A DNA stretch of 64,000 nucleotides from Ypsolopha sequella. Lineage: Eukaryota; Arthropoda; Insecta; Lepidoptera; Ypsolophidae. The notes under the pieces are model-generated. The model did not search any database, was not told the origin of the DNA, and saw only the letters and a program-made list of their open reading frames with translations. Both the position numbers and the translations under genes were made by a program. Of this stretch, positions 31,606-43,273 are shown one piece after another. Where the stretch lies: contig OW203984.1 in the NCBI GenBank assembly GCA_934047225.1, forward strand, positions 6,395,201-6,459,200, given 5' to 3'. The first letter of the stretch is position 1. Each line of letters starts with the position of its first letter.

Positions 31606-31911
31606 GGGACCTACCTGGAAGTATACTCTTTCAAACAAAAAAAGAATTGTTCAAATCAGTTGGGAAATGACGGAGTTATGGAGTAACAACGCCAAAAAAA
31701 AAAAAAAAAAAAATGAAAAAAAAACATACAGTCGAATTGAGAACCGCCTCCTTTTTGAAGTCGGTTAAAAACCGTACTGTCCGGTCCAAAACCGAATATC
31801 TGGAAACCCTAGCTACACCTGTACCAAGTTTCATGTTTCAGTCACTATCTGAAGGGTATCCAATCAAGAGCCGGCAAGAGAACCTCGTCTACTAGACTGT
31901 TTCTCTAATAA

Positions 31912-32200
31912 TTATTTCATTGGACATGTAGAGAGGACGAATGAAAGTAGTGACGAAAGATGGTGGTGCATGTGGAAGGTACATCTCGACCAGGGTATCT
32001 AAAAAGGCTGACTTGGGTGAATAATAAAATGATTTGAAAGTAGGATAGGGTCAGAGTTTTTCACGCGTGTAAAAGAGACGGCATTAGAACAGAATCACAT
32101 CATAATGTGATTCATGCAAAACGGCCATTTTAGAGGACCAGGCCGCCCTAGAAGGACGTATGCTGACAAATACTGAAAAAGTGCTAGAGAGTGCTATGAT
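31912..32200 (+). pseudogene. RTE-type LINE 3' fragment, second copy
   Basis: It shares TAGAGAGGA(C/T)GAA(T/C)GAAAGTAG and CCAGGCCGCCCTAGAAGGAC with the fragment at 283-585, but is rearranged and more decayed. Part of the middle is duplicated or replaced. No open frame survives. Confidence 0.55.
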
Positions 32201-32379
32201 ACACTTACATACAATTTAGCATATAACCCTTTTATATTATATATGTCAATGTCTATTTATTTTAATTAATATACTCAACTGATGCCGGGTCCAGATCGGG
32301 CCCGAAATATATCTTGAGATTATTTTACAGTATTTATATTTGCACTATCATATCTAGCTTTCAGAATATTTATATTTAA

Positions 32380-32619
32380 CCCTTCTTTGCATAGTGATGG
32401 AAATTTCCATCATAACATTTTAGCAAGCAAGATACTAAATTAATCAAAGGCAAGATATTATGTAGTTCCACAAAAAGCTATTTTTTTAATTTTTATTTTA
32501 CCCCCTTAGCAACGAAGAAGATTTTTTTATATTATTTTTCCCATATATTTTGATCACTTTTCTATCAAAGAAAGAAAAAAAGAAATTTTACACATCACAA
32601 ACAGACATGCAAAGAAGGG
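32380..32619. mobile_element. piggyBac-like MITE (240 bp)
   Basis: TTAA flanks both ends (32376-32379, 32620-32623). The terminal inverted repeats are CCCTTCTTTGCAT and ATGCAAAGAAGGG. Ends starting CCC next to TTAA are the piggyBac hallmark. No coding content is present, so it needs a transposase from elsewhere. Confidence 0.88.
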
Positions 32620-32990
32620 TTAAAAAAACAAAAAACATTAAAGCTTTTGCAGTGTATTTAATAAAACATTACATAACATAAGTTACATGGAAACTACATA
32701 CATATAAATAATACAAAGTCGTCCTGAAATTTAATCACATGAATGAATGCTAGATTTGTTCAATACAAATATAGGTATACGCATCAGCTGCAACATACAT
32801 AGTCACATTGCAATATTATCACATTAATTATTAATTATTACATCCCCTATTCAAGAAAATATTGTGTGTATAAAAGGATACACAACAAAGTCTCAGTTGA
32901 ATGAGTGATTCAACAGTTGTACTATTATTACAATATTTATTTATTGGTTTTAAATTGTACTTGCAACTTTGGATTTTGCGAATACTGTAC

Positions 32991-34044
32991 TGTCTGGGTT
33001 CAAGGGGATGTCCATTAGTCATCGTGTGAATGAACCTTAATCTGTCAGTTTATCTTCAATCAATTCTCAATTTTTCACTAAAATATTGTCAAATGTGAGC
33101 CACTGAGCTGGGGGGTTCCATGTCACTTGATAAGGAATTGTAATCTTGTTTTTTTTTGTATATTTTTACGTAATTACAAAATAATAATAAGATATATCGC
33201 ATTCCTGCAATTTCAACCAAAACAAAGTTGGCGTTGCATACAGTTTTATAATTACTGGTTAAAAAGAAAATAAATAATATTTATATAAGATTGTCAAATA
33301 ATAGTGATATTATACTTTTTAGGTAAATTATTTATTCCTTGTACAATTAATAATATTTATTTTCTTTTTAACCAGTAATTATAAAAAAAAATATCGAAAT
33401 ACAAAGTATTTAGTACAATTCCTTAATACAAAGAAAACACCAAAAACAAGCCAAATCTCATAGAGGCATTGATTTATCATGGAATCACGATGAATAATTA
33501 AAAGAAAATGTAATAAAATTTATTTGGAGCATGCCAAAAAGGGTTCAAGCTGTAATTGATGCCAAAGGAGGATCTACTAAATACTAAGGAATTGTACTAA
33601 ATATTTTGTATTTCGATTTTTTTTTATAATTACTGGTTAAAAAGAAAATAAATATTATTAATTGTACAAGGAATAAATAATTTACCTAAAAAGTATAATA
33701 TCACTATTATTTGACAATCTTATACCACTTCAACTGTTGAAAAATTAAATATTTGCACGTGTAACTAATAATTTGGCCTCACACTGTACGCAACGCCAAC
33801 TTTGTTTCGGTTGAAATTGCAGGAATGCGATATATTTTATTATTATTTTGTAATAACGTAAAAATATAATAAAATGTAATAAAAAAATAAAGATAACAAT
33901 TCCTTATCAAGTGACATGGAACCCCAGCTCAGTGGCTCACACTTGACAATATTTTAGTGAAAAATTGAGAATTGATTGAAGATAAACTGACAGATTAAGG
34001 TTCATTCACACAATGACTAATGGGCATCCCCTTGAACCCAGACA
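32991..34044. mobile_element. 1.05-kb long-arm foldback element
   Basis: The outer arms start TGTCTGGGTTCAAGGGGATG and end with the mirror CCCCTTGAACCCAGACA. They pair through CTTAATCTGTCAGTTTATC, TTCCATGTCACTTGATAAGG and CGCATTCCTGCAATTTCAAC. An inner palindrome around ACTGGTTAAAAAGAAAATAA covers about 33250-33720. The arms are some 450-500 bp, close to the whole length. No target duplication is readable, and there is no protein. Confidence 0.85.
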
Positions 34045-35724
34045 CGTCCTTTTGAAAAATTAAACTTACAAACAGTGGAACATGTACAAAGCAAATTTTG
34101 GTAGAAAACCGCAAATCGATGTACAGAATAGCCATTTCGTACACGGGTACTTTGGGTTAAAACAATCATTTTGAGCGGTAGTTCTTAAAAATATTCCCCT
34201 TAGGGAGGGAGTAATGACGTCATACATTTTTTGTTTGGGAATTGTTTTTTTTTTCCAAATTCTATCGAGTGTGGTATCAAATGAAAGGGCTTTATGAGCT
34301 GGTATGGTATGGAACAAAGCTTATAAAACTGTCAATAATTTGTCTTTTTTTTTTACTTTTCATTTGTTTTAGTTTCCAGAAATCAATTATGAAATTCAGT
34401 AACAGAACTTTTTGACCGACTAGGTAAATATAATTTAATTTGGGTTATATTAGTTTGTTGACAATGAAACTTATACCAAAACTAACATCGTACAAAATGA
34501 GACATAAAAACGGCCGTTCTATTAACATAAAAACCCATCCTTCTAATTCCAAAATAATAAATAAAAACACCTTGAAATCGCAAGATTTGTGAACTGAGCG
34601 GAATAGACAAACAAGTGTAAAATGAAAGCGTTGGAGTACGACCGATTTCTCTGAATACCCTTGCCTTAACGGAACAAAGGTATTTATTGATACGAATTCT
34701 CCCCACTCAGTGCAATTCAAATACAGATAGATATTTTATAAATACAGACTTCTACATGTATATTTTAATGAATGCACAATGCCCTCCTATCAAATTCCTG
34801 GAAGTTATATTGACGGAAAATCAGTTTGGTATCCTTTAGCTAAATATTATTGTAAGTCATTAAAGCGCTTAAAAGGAATTCATTGTTTATTATTACATTC
34901 TCTTTATAACAGTAATCAATATCATTGTGATGATATATACATATGAATCAAGCGACAAAACCGAGCCGCTTACAATTAAATACAGATGTAATTGCAAATT
35001 GTTACTATGCGAATTAATCACTTATATTGTTTATTTTACTGTTTTACTGCTGATAAAAACGGTATCTATTGTTTTGTTATTTTATTATTGTGTCAGTAGA
35101 ATTTTAATAATTGCATGATGATACCAATACCTACTTGAAATGAGAAGTTTAAAATGAAAACTAAAAAACAGTGAGTAGTTGAGTACTCAGTCTTCCTTGA
35201 GAGTGTTTTGGCTCCAATCCTGCACGAAAAGCGACAAAAATAGGGATGAACAAACTTGAGGGACTTGGCAAAGTTTCGAGGAGCGATTTCTCAGCGGACA
35301 GTAAAAATGTGACATACATAGTGTCGTTCACTTTCTACGAGCGACAATGCAGGGGGCACTGACTTTCAATTTGTCACCCAATTAGGAAAGTCGGCTGCAA
35401 TGCGAATAACAATTCTCGCCAGATTTCGCGTCAACTAAGGACGCGAGTGTGAATAGATGACATTGCATTCGCTTTTTAATTCAAAGCGTCAACGAGGAAC
35501 GTACAGTTCGGGCCAGCACAGATGGCGGGCTTGAAGTTAGTCACAGATGACGTCGCAGTTGCGCATTTTCGAAGTTCGGAGGAGGAGGAGGCATACATAC
35601 AAACAGACATACAGACAAAAATAAAAAGTTTTTGCCTCAGTTCAGTACAAAATACTAATAACCCATTTCGTTTAAAATTTTGCAAAAATATTAAACGTAC
35701 AGACTCGACTTTTTTATTATGAGA
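34045..35724. other. Intronic DNA, no gene seen
   Basis: Mostly AT-rich, with a more balanced patch at 35180-35600. The open frames here are short, overlap on both strands and lack recognisable domains. Confidence 0.4.
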
Positions 35725-36312
35725 ATACAACTTAACTGAGAGCCGGGGTAAGTATGAAGGGCGGGGAGAGAGTAAAGGTGACAGTCGATAATGATGTCCA
35801 CGTATCAACTTGTTGATTGACTAATCGACCGATATACTTACTCTATGGACGCATGACACGTGTGACCCTCTCCATTTTCAAAAACGAAGTGGTTATATTG
35901 TCTTTGGTTGTGACAAGTTGTTCGACAAATCAAACTGAAATCGAGTGGTTTTTAGTACAGTTGTAACATAAAGTGAATTGCTTTTGTGTTTTTTATACAT
36001 ACACTGAACACTATACAAAATTTTGGAACTCGGACTCAAAATCTATAAAATTTGATTCAAATCAGAAAAATCTATGAACATTAATGAATTATTATAATTT
36101 ATGACAGATTTTAATTAATATTCAAAATTAGATGTCAAAGTTTAAGTTAATTAGCATTTCTCTAGCCAGTAATAATATACTAAACCTTATCAATTGATTG
36201 CAACAGGATATACATAAATCACAGAATGTTACTGGTCCAATTAACACTTTCGTACTCATCTGTACTCCCCCCCCACCAACCGTCAACGTCCCGGCTCTCA
36301 GTTAAGTTGTAT
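35725..36312. mobile_element. Element with 22-bp terminal inverted repeats (588 bp)
   Basis: The ends TACAACTTAACTGAGAGCC and GGCTCTCAGTTAAGTTGTA are exact mirrors, continuing one or two G/C bases inward. The interior is single-copy-like and non-coding. Target duplication is unclear. Confidence 0.7.
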
Positions 36313-36762
36313 ACCTATACTAATAATAACTTCAAACCAGGAACAGTCAAAAAGCAAAGCAATTTACCTCAAAGTCAAACTACAATCTTCTATGTGTCTT
36401 TAATCTTTGTAAAGTAGCCTCCTTGGCGTCAAACAAAAACTACACAGCGAAATGCAATGCTAGTCTGTATTCAAAAGTAATAGAGTGTAGATTCGTTTAA
36501 TTCAATGTTTCAGTGACCTAAAATTACAGTAAGCCAGCTAAATGAGTCACGTCATCAGCAATTCGCTTCCATATCCGTGAATGAATAAACACGCGCAAAG
36601 CAAAACATTGTTGATATGGAAGCAGCTGATGTATTTTATTATTAACGTCTAGTACGATAGTTATGCTTGGCATTGACAATTACCAACAAAACTCAGATAA
36701 GGAAACTGTATCGTTTTGAAAACATTGATGTTTTATTACCCAACAAGCATACTGTAGGGTTA

Positions 36763-37015
36763 CAAGCTAGCTTTTACCGTCCTTTGTAAAGTCCCACTTT
36801 TACCGTCCTTTGTAAAAACCCATGAAAATTTATTTTTGTAAATTTATTCAAGTGTATATTTTTATAAAATTTTAGTAAACCTAACTTTTATTATTTGCCA
36901 AGCTAGCTTTTACCGTCCTCCGTAAAGTCCCACTTTTACCGTCCTTTGTAAAGTCCCATGTAAATTTATTATTGTAAATTTATTCAAGTGTATATTTTTA
37001 TTAAATTTAAGTTAT
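36763..37015 (+). repeat. 136-bp tandem duplication
   Basis: CAAGCTAGCTTTTACCGTCC starts both units (36763 and 36899). Each unit itself repeats CTTTTACCGTCC(T/C) and GTAAAGTCCCA within about 30 bp. It ends GTATATTTTTAT. Confidence 0.85.
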
Positions 37016-37435
37016 TATTTGCTTGTTTATTTCTCCATATCATTATTTATGATATAAAACTATTAGACATAGATTATTTATTTATATTACATTAAAACCG
37101 ACCTGTAATAAGTGTATCTGATAAACATTACATAAATAAATATATTTCATTTCATTCCACTTTTCCCGTTTTCTCGTAGAATATCATCAAATTATGGATT
37201 ATTATGGACATCTTGTAAATATGAAACATAATCAAGAGCTCCCAATATTCACAAGATGTTCGATAAAATATATATCCATGGCATTATTGGCACTATGAGG
37301 GAGATAGAAAAGTTGTTCTTGGCCTATTTTAAATTTTAGAAGCATTTTAGAATCTATATAAACACGAAATTTTTAAATTAACTGTATTTACTAGTATTAA
37401 AAGTTCTTAAAGACTAGGGATCAATACTAATTCAC
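37016..37435. other. No gene seen
   Basis: AT-rich intronic DNA. An AATAAATATATTTCATTTCATTCC-like simple tail at about 37135-37158 could be the end of an older retroelement. Confidence 0.35.
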
Positions 37436-38370
37436 TTTTTCTTCTTTCTCTAGCCCTCTTCCCAGTTTAGCTGGGGTCGGGCCTCCTCGTATGTCGGCGC
37501 CAGGATATTCTATCCCGGGTTGTTATTGTGGGCAGGTTCTGGTCTTTAATTTCCCTCCCGATATTGGACCACCAGGTTGATGGTGGTCGTCCTCTCCCTC
37601 TTGGTTTATTTGGAATGTTAATAGCTTTCTTTACGACGTAGTTTTCCTCTCGCCTCATCACATGTTCATACCATCTCAAACTGCTTTCCGTTAACTTCTC
37701 AGCAATAGGTGCAACCTTAAAAGAGCCTCTCACATATTCGTTTCGCACTTTATCTAGACGCGTGACACCGCCAGCCCAGCGCAGCATTTTCATTTCAGCT
37801 ACGTTCAGTTGTTGTTCGTGGGTTTTCTTTGTGGTCCAGCATTCTGAACTATACATAAGTACGGGTCTAATAACAGTCTTCTATATCCTGCCTTTAGTTT
37901 TAATTGGCATTCTGGAATCACACAGTACACCAGTCAGGGATCTCCATTTAAGCCATCCCACGGTCACCCGATGGGTAACATCTTCGTCTACATTCGCGTC
38001 TGTGGTCAGTACAGAGCCGAGGTATTTAAATTGTGATACTTTAGGCAGGGGCGTGTTTCCGATAAAAATATCAAAGCCTGGATCATCTGTGCCACCGTAC
38101 TCCGTCTTTGTTCGGCTTATGCGTAGTCCGTGACGTTCGATTTCTTGTACCCATCGGTTGAAAGTCCCTTGCAGGTCGGAAGCATTTCTTGATATAAGTG
38201 CTATATCGTCAGCGTACAAAATGCACCATGGAGTTGGCGCTTGTATTTCGCGAGTGATGTAATCCATGGACAAATTGAATAGCAGCGGGCTGAGTGCTGA
38301 CCCTTGGTGTACTCCGACTCTGACATAGAATGGTTTGCTAAGGCCTGCTGGGTTTTTAACTTGCGTTAGT
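37436..38370 (-). pseudogene. RTE-type LINE reverse transcriptase, 5'-truncated
   Basis: The minus strand encodes the second half of an RTE/BovB-like polymerase: VHQGSALSPLLF near 38310, the catalytic YADDIAL near 38205, ERHGLRISRTKTEY, and KYLGSVLTTDANVDED. After a single in-frame TAG at 37881-37883, where a Tyr codon is expected, the same frame continues with SSECWTTKK, EMKMLRWAGG and RGRGRPPSTWW to a stop near 37467. The 5' truncation and the nonsense codon make it dead. It lies in the draper transcription direction, inside intron A. Confidence 0.88.
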
Positions 38371-39957
38371 ATATATTAGTATACATACTAATACTAAGTA
38401 GATACATATTTCTAATTTGTGTCAAATGTATAATGAATTAATAATGAATGAATAAAAAATAAATAATAAAACGAAGCTATCAAGTATATAAAAATGTATT
38501 CAATAACAGTTCACTTCTAATCCAGAGTCCTTTATTAGTTAATGAATTCTAAGGAACGCATCACTTTATAGAATTTAATCTAACTTCTCTGAAGCAATTT
38601 ATACGTGGGCTGAAACTATTGAGGTTTATTTAATAACTGAATTATCAAAACGGTTTGGCTCTATAAATATGGAAATACACGCCTTTCTCATTCTGGATAC
38701 TATTTGATCTCTTTAAAAACCAATCAGTATCCGTTCAAACACGTAAAATGAATGAAAAACAATTAAATAAATGTATTATAATTAAATTATTATTACATGC
38801 GGCTTGAACACTCATTCCGTTGTTTTTTAAACTTCAATGTATTACTTTTGTCTTTTTTTTTAATGAATAGATCAAATATTGAAAATTTTTTTTTCATTGT
38901 TTTAAACCGATTTTAGTATTTACAGGAAGTGCCGTCATGGTCGGATCCTTAACAAACTTTAGGATGCGTTCAAGAAAAATAAACAGCCCTATGGAAATGT
39001 GTGATGAAGATCACTGCAGGTCAAATGAAAGACATCGCTTCTTTTCATTTCCAGAGGTGTATGCTTGTTTTAAAATCTGTCTATTAAATCAGTTAAGGAA
39101 AGCTATTCCTCGAAACGGTTTCCGAAACGTAAATATTGTTAGAAAAAAAAGAAGAGGCCAATAACGCAATGAATCATACAACAAATCTGCCTGACCTTTG
39201 TCACAGGGATATCTCGAAATATATACACGATTTACTTGTGCTACTGTCACACCACATTCGATATAATGTTTTGATAAATAAGTGTTAAGTTGCTCGCACA
39301 GGGTGTAAACGGACAGTTTTTACCATACCGAAACTTGCCAGAGAAATATCGTCACCTTAAATGGAAAATTAAATAAGTAATATTTTTCCAAAACACGTTT
39401 TATTGCATTTTCTAAACGTCCGATTTTTTCTCCATCTTTTGGTCTGGGAAACGTTTTTCTACTCCCTTTATTTCCTGAGATAGCTGTTTATGGCCAAACT
39501 GGTTAATCCGGAAAACTATATTAAAATCACTTATACAAAAAGGATTAAAGAGATTGACTCTACCCGTAGTTTTTTCATTAGGATAAAAAAAATAACTCAC
39601 CTTATTGAATTTTGGCAATAAACATATTTCGAACTGATGATAATATCCGAAAGGCAAAAATACAGAACAGCTCTTGTTGAAATGGTGTAAACGAATATTT
39701 AAATTTAATTAAAATTAAAATTAAAATTTAATTTAATTACTTAAATCATACAAAAAAGTCACAATTTATACTTTATTGAACGGCAGAATTTAATAACAAA
39801 CATGTAAAACTAAATAACTGGGCATAATTTTGGAAAAGTATTTTGGCAAAAATTAATATACGGTAAATCATGGACATAGGAAATTATTCTCTAATATTAT
39901 AAAATGTACAATATAAGATAAGGCTTAAAAATTATGAAAAAAATATATACAATAGTA
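38371..39957. other. Intronic DNA, no convincing gene
   Basis: AT-rich. A plus-strand frame near 38937-39164 contains HCRSNERHRFFSFPE, faintly like a THAP-type zinc finger, but the rest of the domain is not recognisable. Confidence 0.35.
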
Positions 39958-40106
39958 TCGACTCGGTGTAACACTCTTTAACTTATTTGACATGACTAAA
40001 CTTAATTTAAGCGTTCTGTCTTTTTCTTTCTGTACCAAAAAGACAAAGACAGGACGCTTTAAATAAGGGTAGTCCTGTCAAATGAGTCGTGTTGCACCGA
40101 ATCGAC
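39958..40106. mobile_element. 149-bp foldback MITE
   Basis: The outer arms are TCGACTCGGTGTAACAC and its mirror GTGTTGCACCGAATCGA. Inner arms around AAGCGTTCTGTCTTTTTCTT and AAAGACAAAGACAGGACGC also pair. It is non-coding. Confidence 0.75.
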
Positions 40107-40132
40107 ACAACTGTCAGTTAAATTATTAAGAT

Positions 40133-40215
40133 CAACTTCATTTAAGGAAATGATTCTCGCATATAAGAAACAGCATGAAAATATTGTTCAAAGTCGAGCT
40201 GTTTTAGACTAAAAT
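40133..40215 (+). repeat. Dispersed repeat F, copy 1
   Basis: ATTCTCGCATATAAGAAACA and GCATGAAAATATTGTTCAAA recur at 61335-61415. The two copies differ by a handful of bases. Confidence 0.7.
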
Positions 40216-40289
40216 TAAGTAAAATTGGTTATTTCTTTGAAACCACTAATGGTACAGGTATTTGTATGGTTACAATACAATCCATCCAT

Positions 40290-40480
40290 CGCGTCCATGT
40301 GATTTTTTTCAATATACGAGTAGTTTCTGTCGATAATTGTACCGACACAGGTCGACTCAAGGTCAGGTAGCCACCTGCGACGTAAACGAAAGTTTTGTAA
40401 AAAAAAAGTACCTTTTTTAGGGAAGTAGTTCAGTATGATCAGTAGTATACCAAACCGATGTGGAAATGCTGTTTTGTAAA
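40290..40480. repeat. Dispersed repeat D, copy 2
   Basis: It shares TTTCTGTCGATAATTGTACC, GTCGACTCAAGG and CACCTGC with the copies at 8510-8760 and 63246-63415. Confidence 0.55.
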
Positions 40481-40591
40481 ATACAATAATAAATTTAACA
40501 ACAATAACACCATATTAGACAGGTTGTTGTCTGGTGCTATAATAGGTCTAATGTACAATAAGTCTAATTCGCTTAGAATAAATTAAGTTAA

Positions 40592-41012
40592 GGCGCTCTT
40601 ATCCCAGAAGAGTGACTCTCTGTCTTTTTCTTTACGTGTAAGGAGTAAAGAAAATAACCACACTTTTGCACTTTTTCGTTGTTTTTATCGGTTTTTAAAT
40701 TATTTAAAAATAAGGGATGTGTTTATTAAAATCCACTTACGTGGTCGACCTAGAAAATTTAAAGAGCAATATTACCAGATATGTTTCGTTAATAAAAGAG
40801 TGGAATTATGGAGATGGCATGATTTGACAGGTCTTATTACATGGTGTTCGTGAATTATTTCTATCGAGCAAAGTTTATCTGATCGTGTAACACATGCGTG
40901 GAAGACCTAGATAAAGGTTTGAACTATATTGCGTATTTTTTTTTTTGAAGTTTAGACGATATTTAAAAGTTCTATTTGACTTTGAAATTACTGATTTTGG
41001 GATAAGAGCGCC
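40592..41012. mobile_element. TTAA/GGCG element (421 bp)
   Basis: TTAA is at 40588-40591 and 41013-41016. The terminal inverted repeats are GGCGCTCTTATCCCA and its mirror TGGGATAAGAGCGCC. It interrupts a dispersed repeat whose uninterrupted paralogue is at 52815-53285, where a single TTAA (52828-52831) occupies the site. No coding content. Confidence 0.9.
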
Positions 41013-41345
41013 TTAAGGTGTATTAATTCGAAAACAATTTCGAGATTTAGGTTCAATAAGCCGTATTTTCGAACTTTAGGTCTAAAAAACCTCATGATGA
41101 TGAATATTTTTAATATTTTTAGCTGCAATTTGCCTTCGTGTAATATTCTGAAGTGACGTCATAACCGACAATTCTTTCAAAAGTCGTAAAAAATAATGGT
41201 TAATTTATATACCAAAATTATGAAAACTATGTTCTAAAATGTCGTATATACCCAGGAGCTAAAACTTGACATAATTAAAACTTAATATAAGGAATTAAAA
41301 CTTAATATATATTTTTGAAATTAAGCTATGTGAATTGTAGCCAAG
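41013..41345 (+). repeat. Dispersed repeat H, copy 1
   Basis: TTAATTCGAAAAC, TTTCGAGATTTAGG, AATAAGCCGTATTTTCGAA, AACCTCATGATGATGAATAT and AATTTATATACCAAAAT recur in the same order at 52828-53285. Its left part continues on the other side of the 40592-41012 insertion. Confidence 0.8.
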
Positions 41346-41923
41346 TAATGCTTGGTCAAATGCATATTCAGAAACATACAGAGCCAGGCAGTGAATAAAA
41401 GAAATAAACAAAACAGAGCCAGTGACAACAAGGATGGATAAAAAGTCTGATCAGAGTTTATTGTCATTCAAAAGGAAGTGGCAATTCTGTGAAGAGTAAT
41501 TTCATTATTCAATCCTTACAAATTGTTGATAAAACAAAAGTTTATGTGAACAGGAAATGTAACCCCTTTTAGCTTATTATGTAGGCAGATACAAAAAAAG
41601 AATATTACATATATATGTTGCAATCAAAACTCATAGCCGGTCAAAAGTAGTTTTGACTGCGAAAATCAGTCAAAACTGGTTTTGACTATGTTGGTCTGAA
41701 GTAATTTTGATTAAAAAGTGTTTACGGGTTGTCATAAAAAAATAACCACGAACGTTCCGCGACTTAACATACCTAACCTTCTCACCTAACCTACCGGCTC
41801 TCTTCTGCGCTGCAGGACATCCGAAAAACTAATTTTGCCTGCGAATATCAGTCAACACTACGTCCTTAGTCAAAACTAGTTTTGACTGACTCATTCTCGC
41901 AGTCAAAAGTAGTTTTGACCAGC

Positions 41924-42086
41924 GGGTCTACCGCGTAATTCTCATTTTCATCAACATCAACTTGAGATTGAAATTTGACGTGCGTGCGACGACGCCCGCC
42001 TAACATGCCATCTCTTTTGCACGCGTTGAATTTCACATGCATTTGCTTGAAGTTGATACAAATGAGAATTACGCGGTAGAGCCCCT
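41924..42086. mobile_element. MITE family K, copy 1
   Basis: The ends GGGTCTACCGCGTAATTCTC and GAGAATTACGCGGTAGAGCC are inverted; ATCAACATCAACTT and AAGTTGATACAAATG extend the arms. Other copies are at 48620-48768 and 50675-50835. Upstream (41640-41923) several AGTCAAAA(G/C)TAGTTTTGAC units repeat in both orientations. Confidence 0.85.
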
Positions 42087-42242
42087 GTTATGACTTTTGA
42101 CAGTGACATATACATAAATAAAGAATGCTTTATCATGAAATTATCGCTATCACTAACAACGTTACAAAGGAAATTACAAACGTTCATTGTGACACAGATA
42201 AGACACATCCCTGTCAGGCACGAGACAATCCTTTGTTATTAA

Positions 42243-42617
42243 GGCGCTATGTAAAAGTTTTGCGTCTCTGTTACTCCATATGCAAAAAAACCCTCAGTGC
42301 GAGTGGGACGGATCGTGGCAAAAAGTCGGTTTTTTATTAATATAAAATGTACTAAGTTATTTTTTCAAAAAGATTTTCAAGGAGACTACAAATACATAAT
42401 ATCCACATTTTGAATGCAAATTCACAATGAAATTAGTTAGGATTTCAGAATTACAGGAAAAAATAAAACAATTTGGAGGTCTTTTCGGAATTAAATTCTA
42501 TCGAGAAAAATCTTAATCAAATACTCAATAAACATTTACCCAAAAATGAAATACCTAGATGACGTTATAGTGGAGTAAATGGATTCGAAAAAACCCCATT
42601 TTCTTTTTAATATCGCC
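42243..42617. mobile_element. TTAA/GGCG element (375 bp)
   Basis: TTAA flanks at 42239-42242 and 42618-42621. The ends are GGCGCTATGTAAAAG and, mirrored, GGCGATATTAAAAAG. The left 100 bp recurs inverted at 49549-49650. Confidence 0.8.
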
Positions 42618-42621
42618 TTAA

Positions 42622-43184
42622 GCCGGATTTCTCCCAATTTGTCGCTTTTCAAACCCATTTTAAGGGGCTGCACAATGCTAAAATTCAGTCCTGCTCTAAC
42701 GCGTTTGTTTTTTAACTCTCTATCCTGCTCTAATCAGATGCCGCGCACGCAAAACTTCAGTTATTTTGAAATCGCGGCTCCATTAGGACATTAACCATAA
42801 TTTATTTATGTAATAAAGATACTTTTTTCTAGTTAGTATCTGCGTGTGTTAATTTCGTTTCAATCGGTTTTGAAACATGGAAACTGAATCGCTTTTTTCG
42901 TGAAATTCATGCTTTTTTAAAAGTAATGTAATTAATAGAAGATTGAAAGTATGTTTATCTATAAAGTGTAATTAATAATTGTCTTAAGTAAAAAAACACG
43001 CCATATTTTTTTCAAATTTTTACGATCTACATTGACGGAACTGAATCCAATACAAAACTGATGTTTAACATTGTGGAGCCCCTAAAACCGTGAAATAGTG
43101 ATACTAAAATAAAAATATATATATTATGTCTTTGATCTTAATATATCAGCCGTTCGATACGCGATTACTTGCATTTCGCCGCAT
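42622..43184. other. No gene seen
   Basis: Intronic AT-rich DNA without recognisable coding sequence or clear repeat structure. Confidence 0.4.
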
Positions 43185-43273
43185 TCAATAAACGATGGAC
43201 GGACGGACGGACACACAGCGGAGGCTTAGTATTGGGGTCTCGTTTGGCACCCTTCGGGTACGGAACCCTAAAA
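43185..43273. repeat. Dispersed repeat G, copy 2 (right end)
   Basis: GGACGGACGGACACACAGCG, then TTAGTATTGGGGTC and CTTCGGGTACGGAACCCTAA form the typical right end of the family. Confidence 0.7.

Larger units (their letters stand above)
29522..31811 (-). mobile_element. Degenerate hAT transposon
   Basis: The left terminus is TAGGTTTGCCAGAT and the right terminus, on the minus strand, is TAGGGTTTCCAGAT. The 8-bp sequence GCTACACC lies directly outside both ends (29514-29521 and 31812-31819), as expected for hAT target duplication. A hAT C-terminal domain is encoded at 30512-30694. The left end has been amplified into the 196-bp array, and a 345-bp foldback and a 132-bp minisatellite sit inside. 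Most of the transposase is gone. Confidence 0.82.

Noticed and set aside
38937..39164. THAP zinc finger of a P-element-like transposase
   Set aside because: Only HCRSNERHRFFSFPE is reminiscent. The Trp and the second Cys-His pair are not found.
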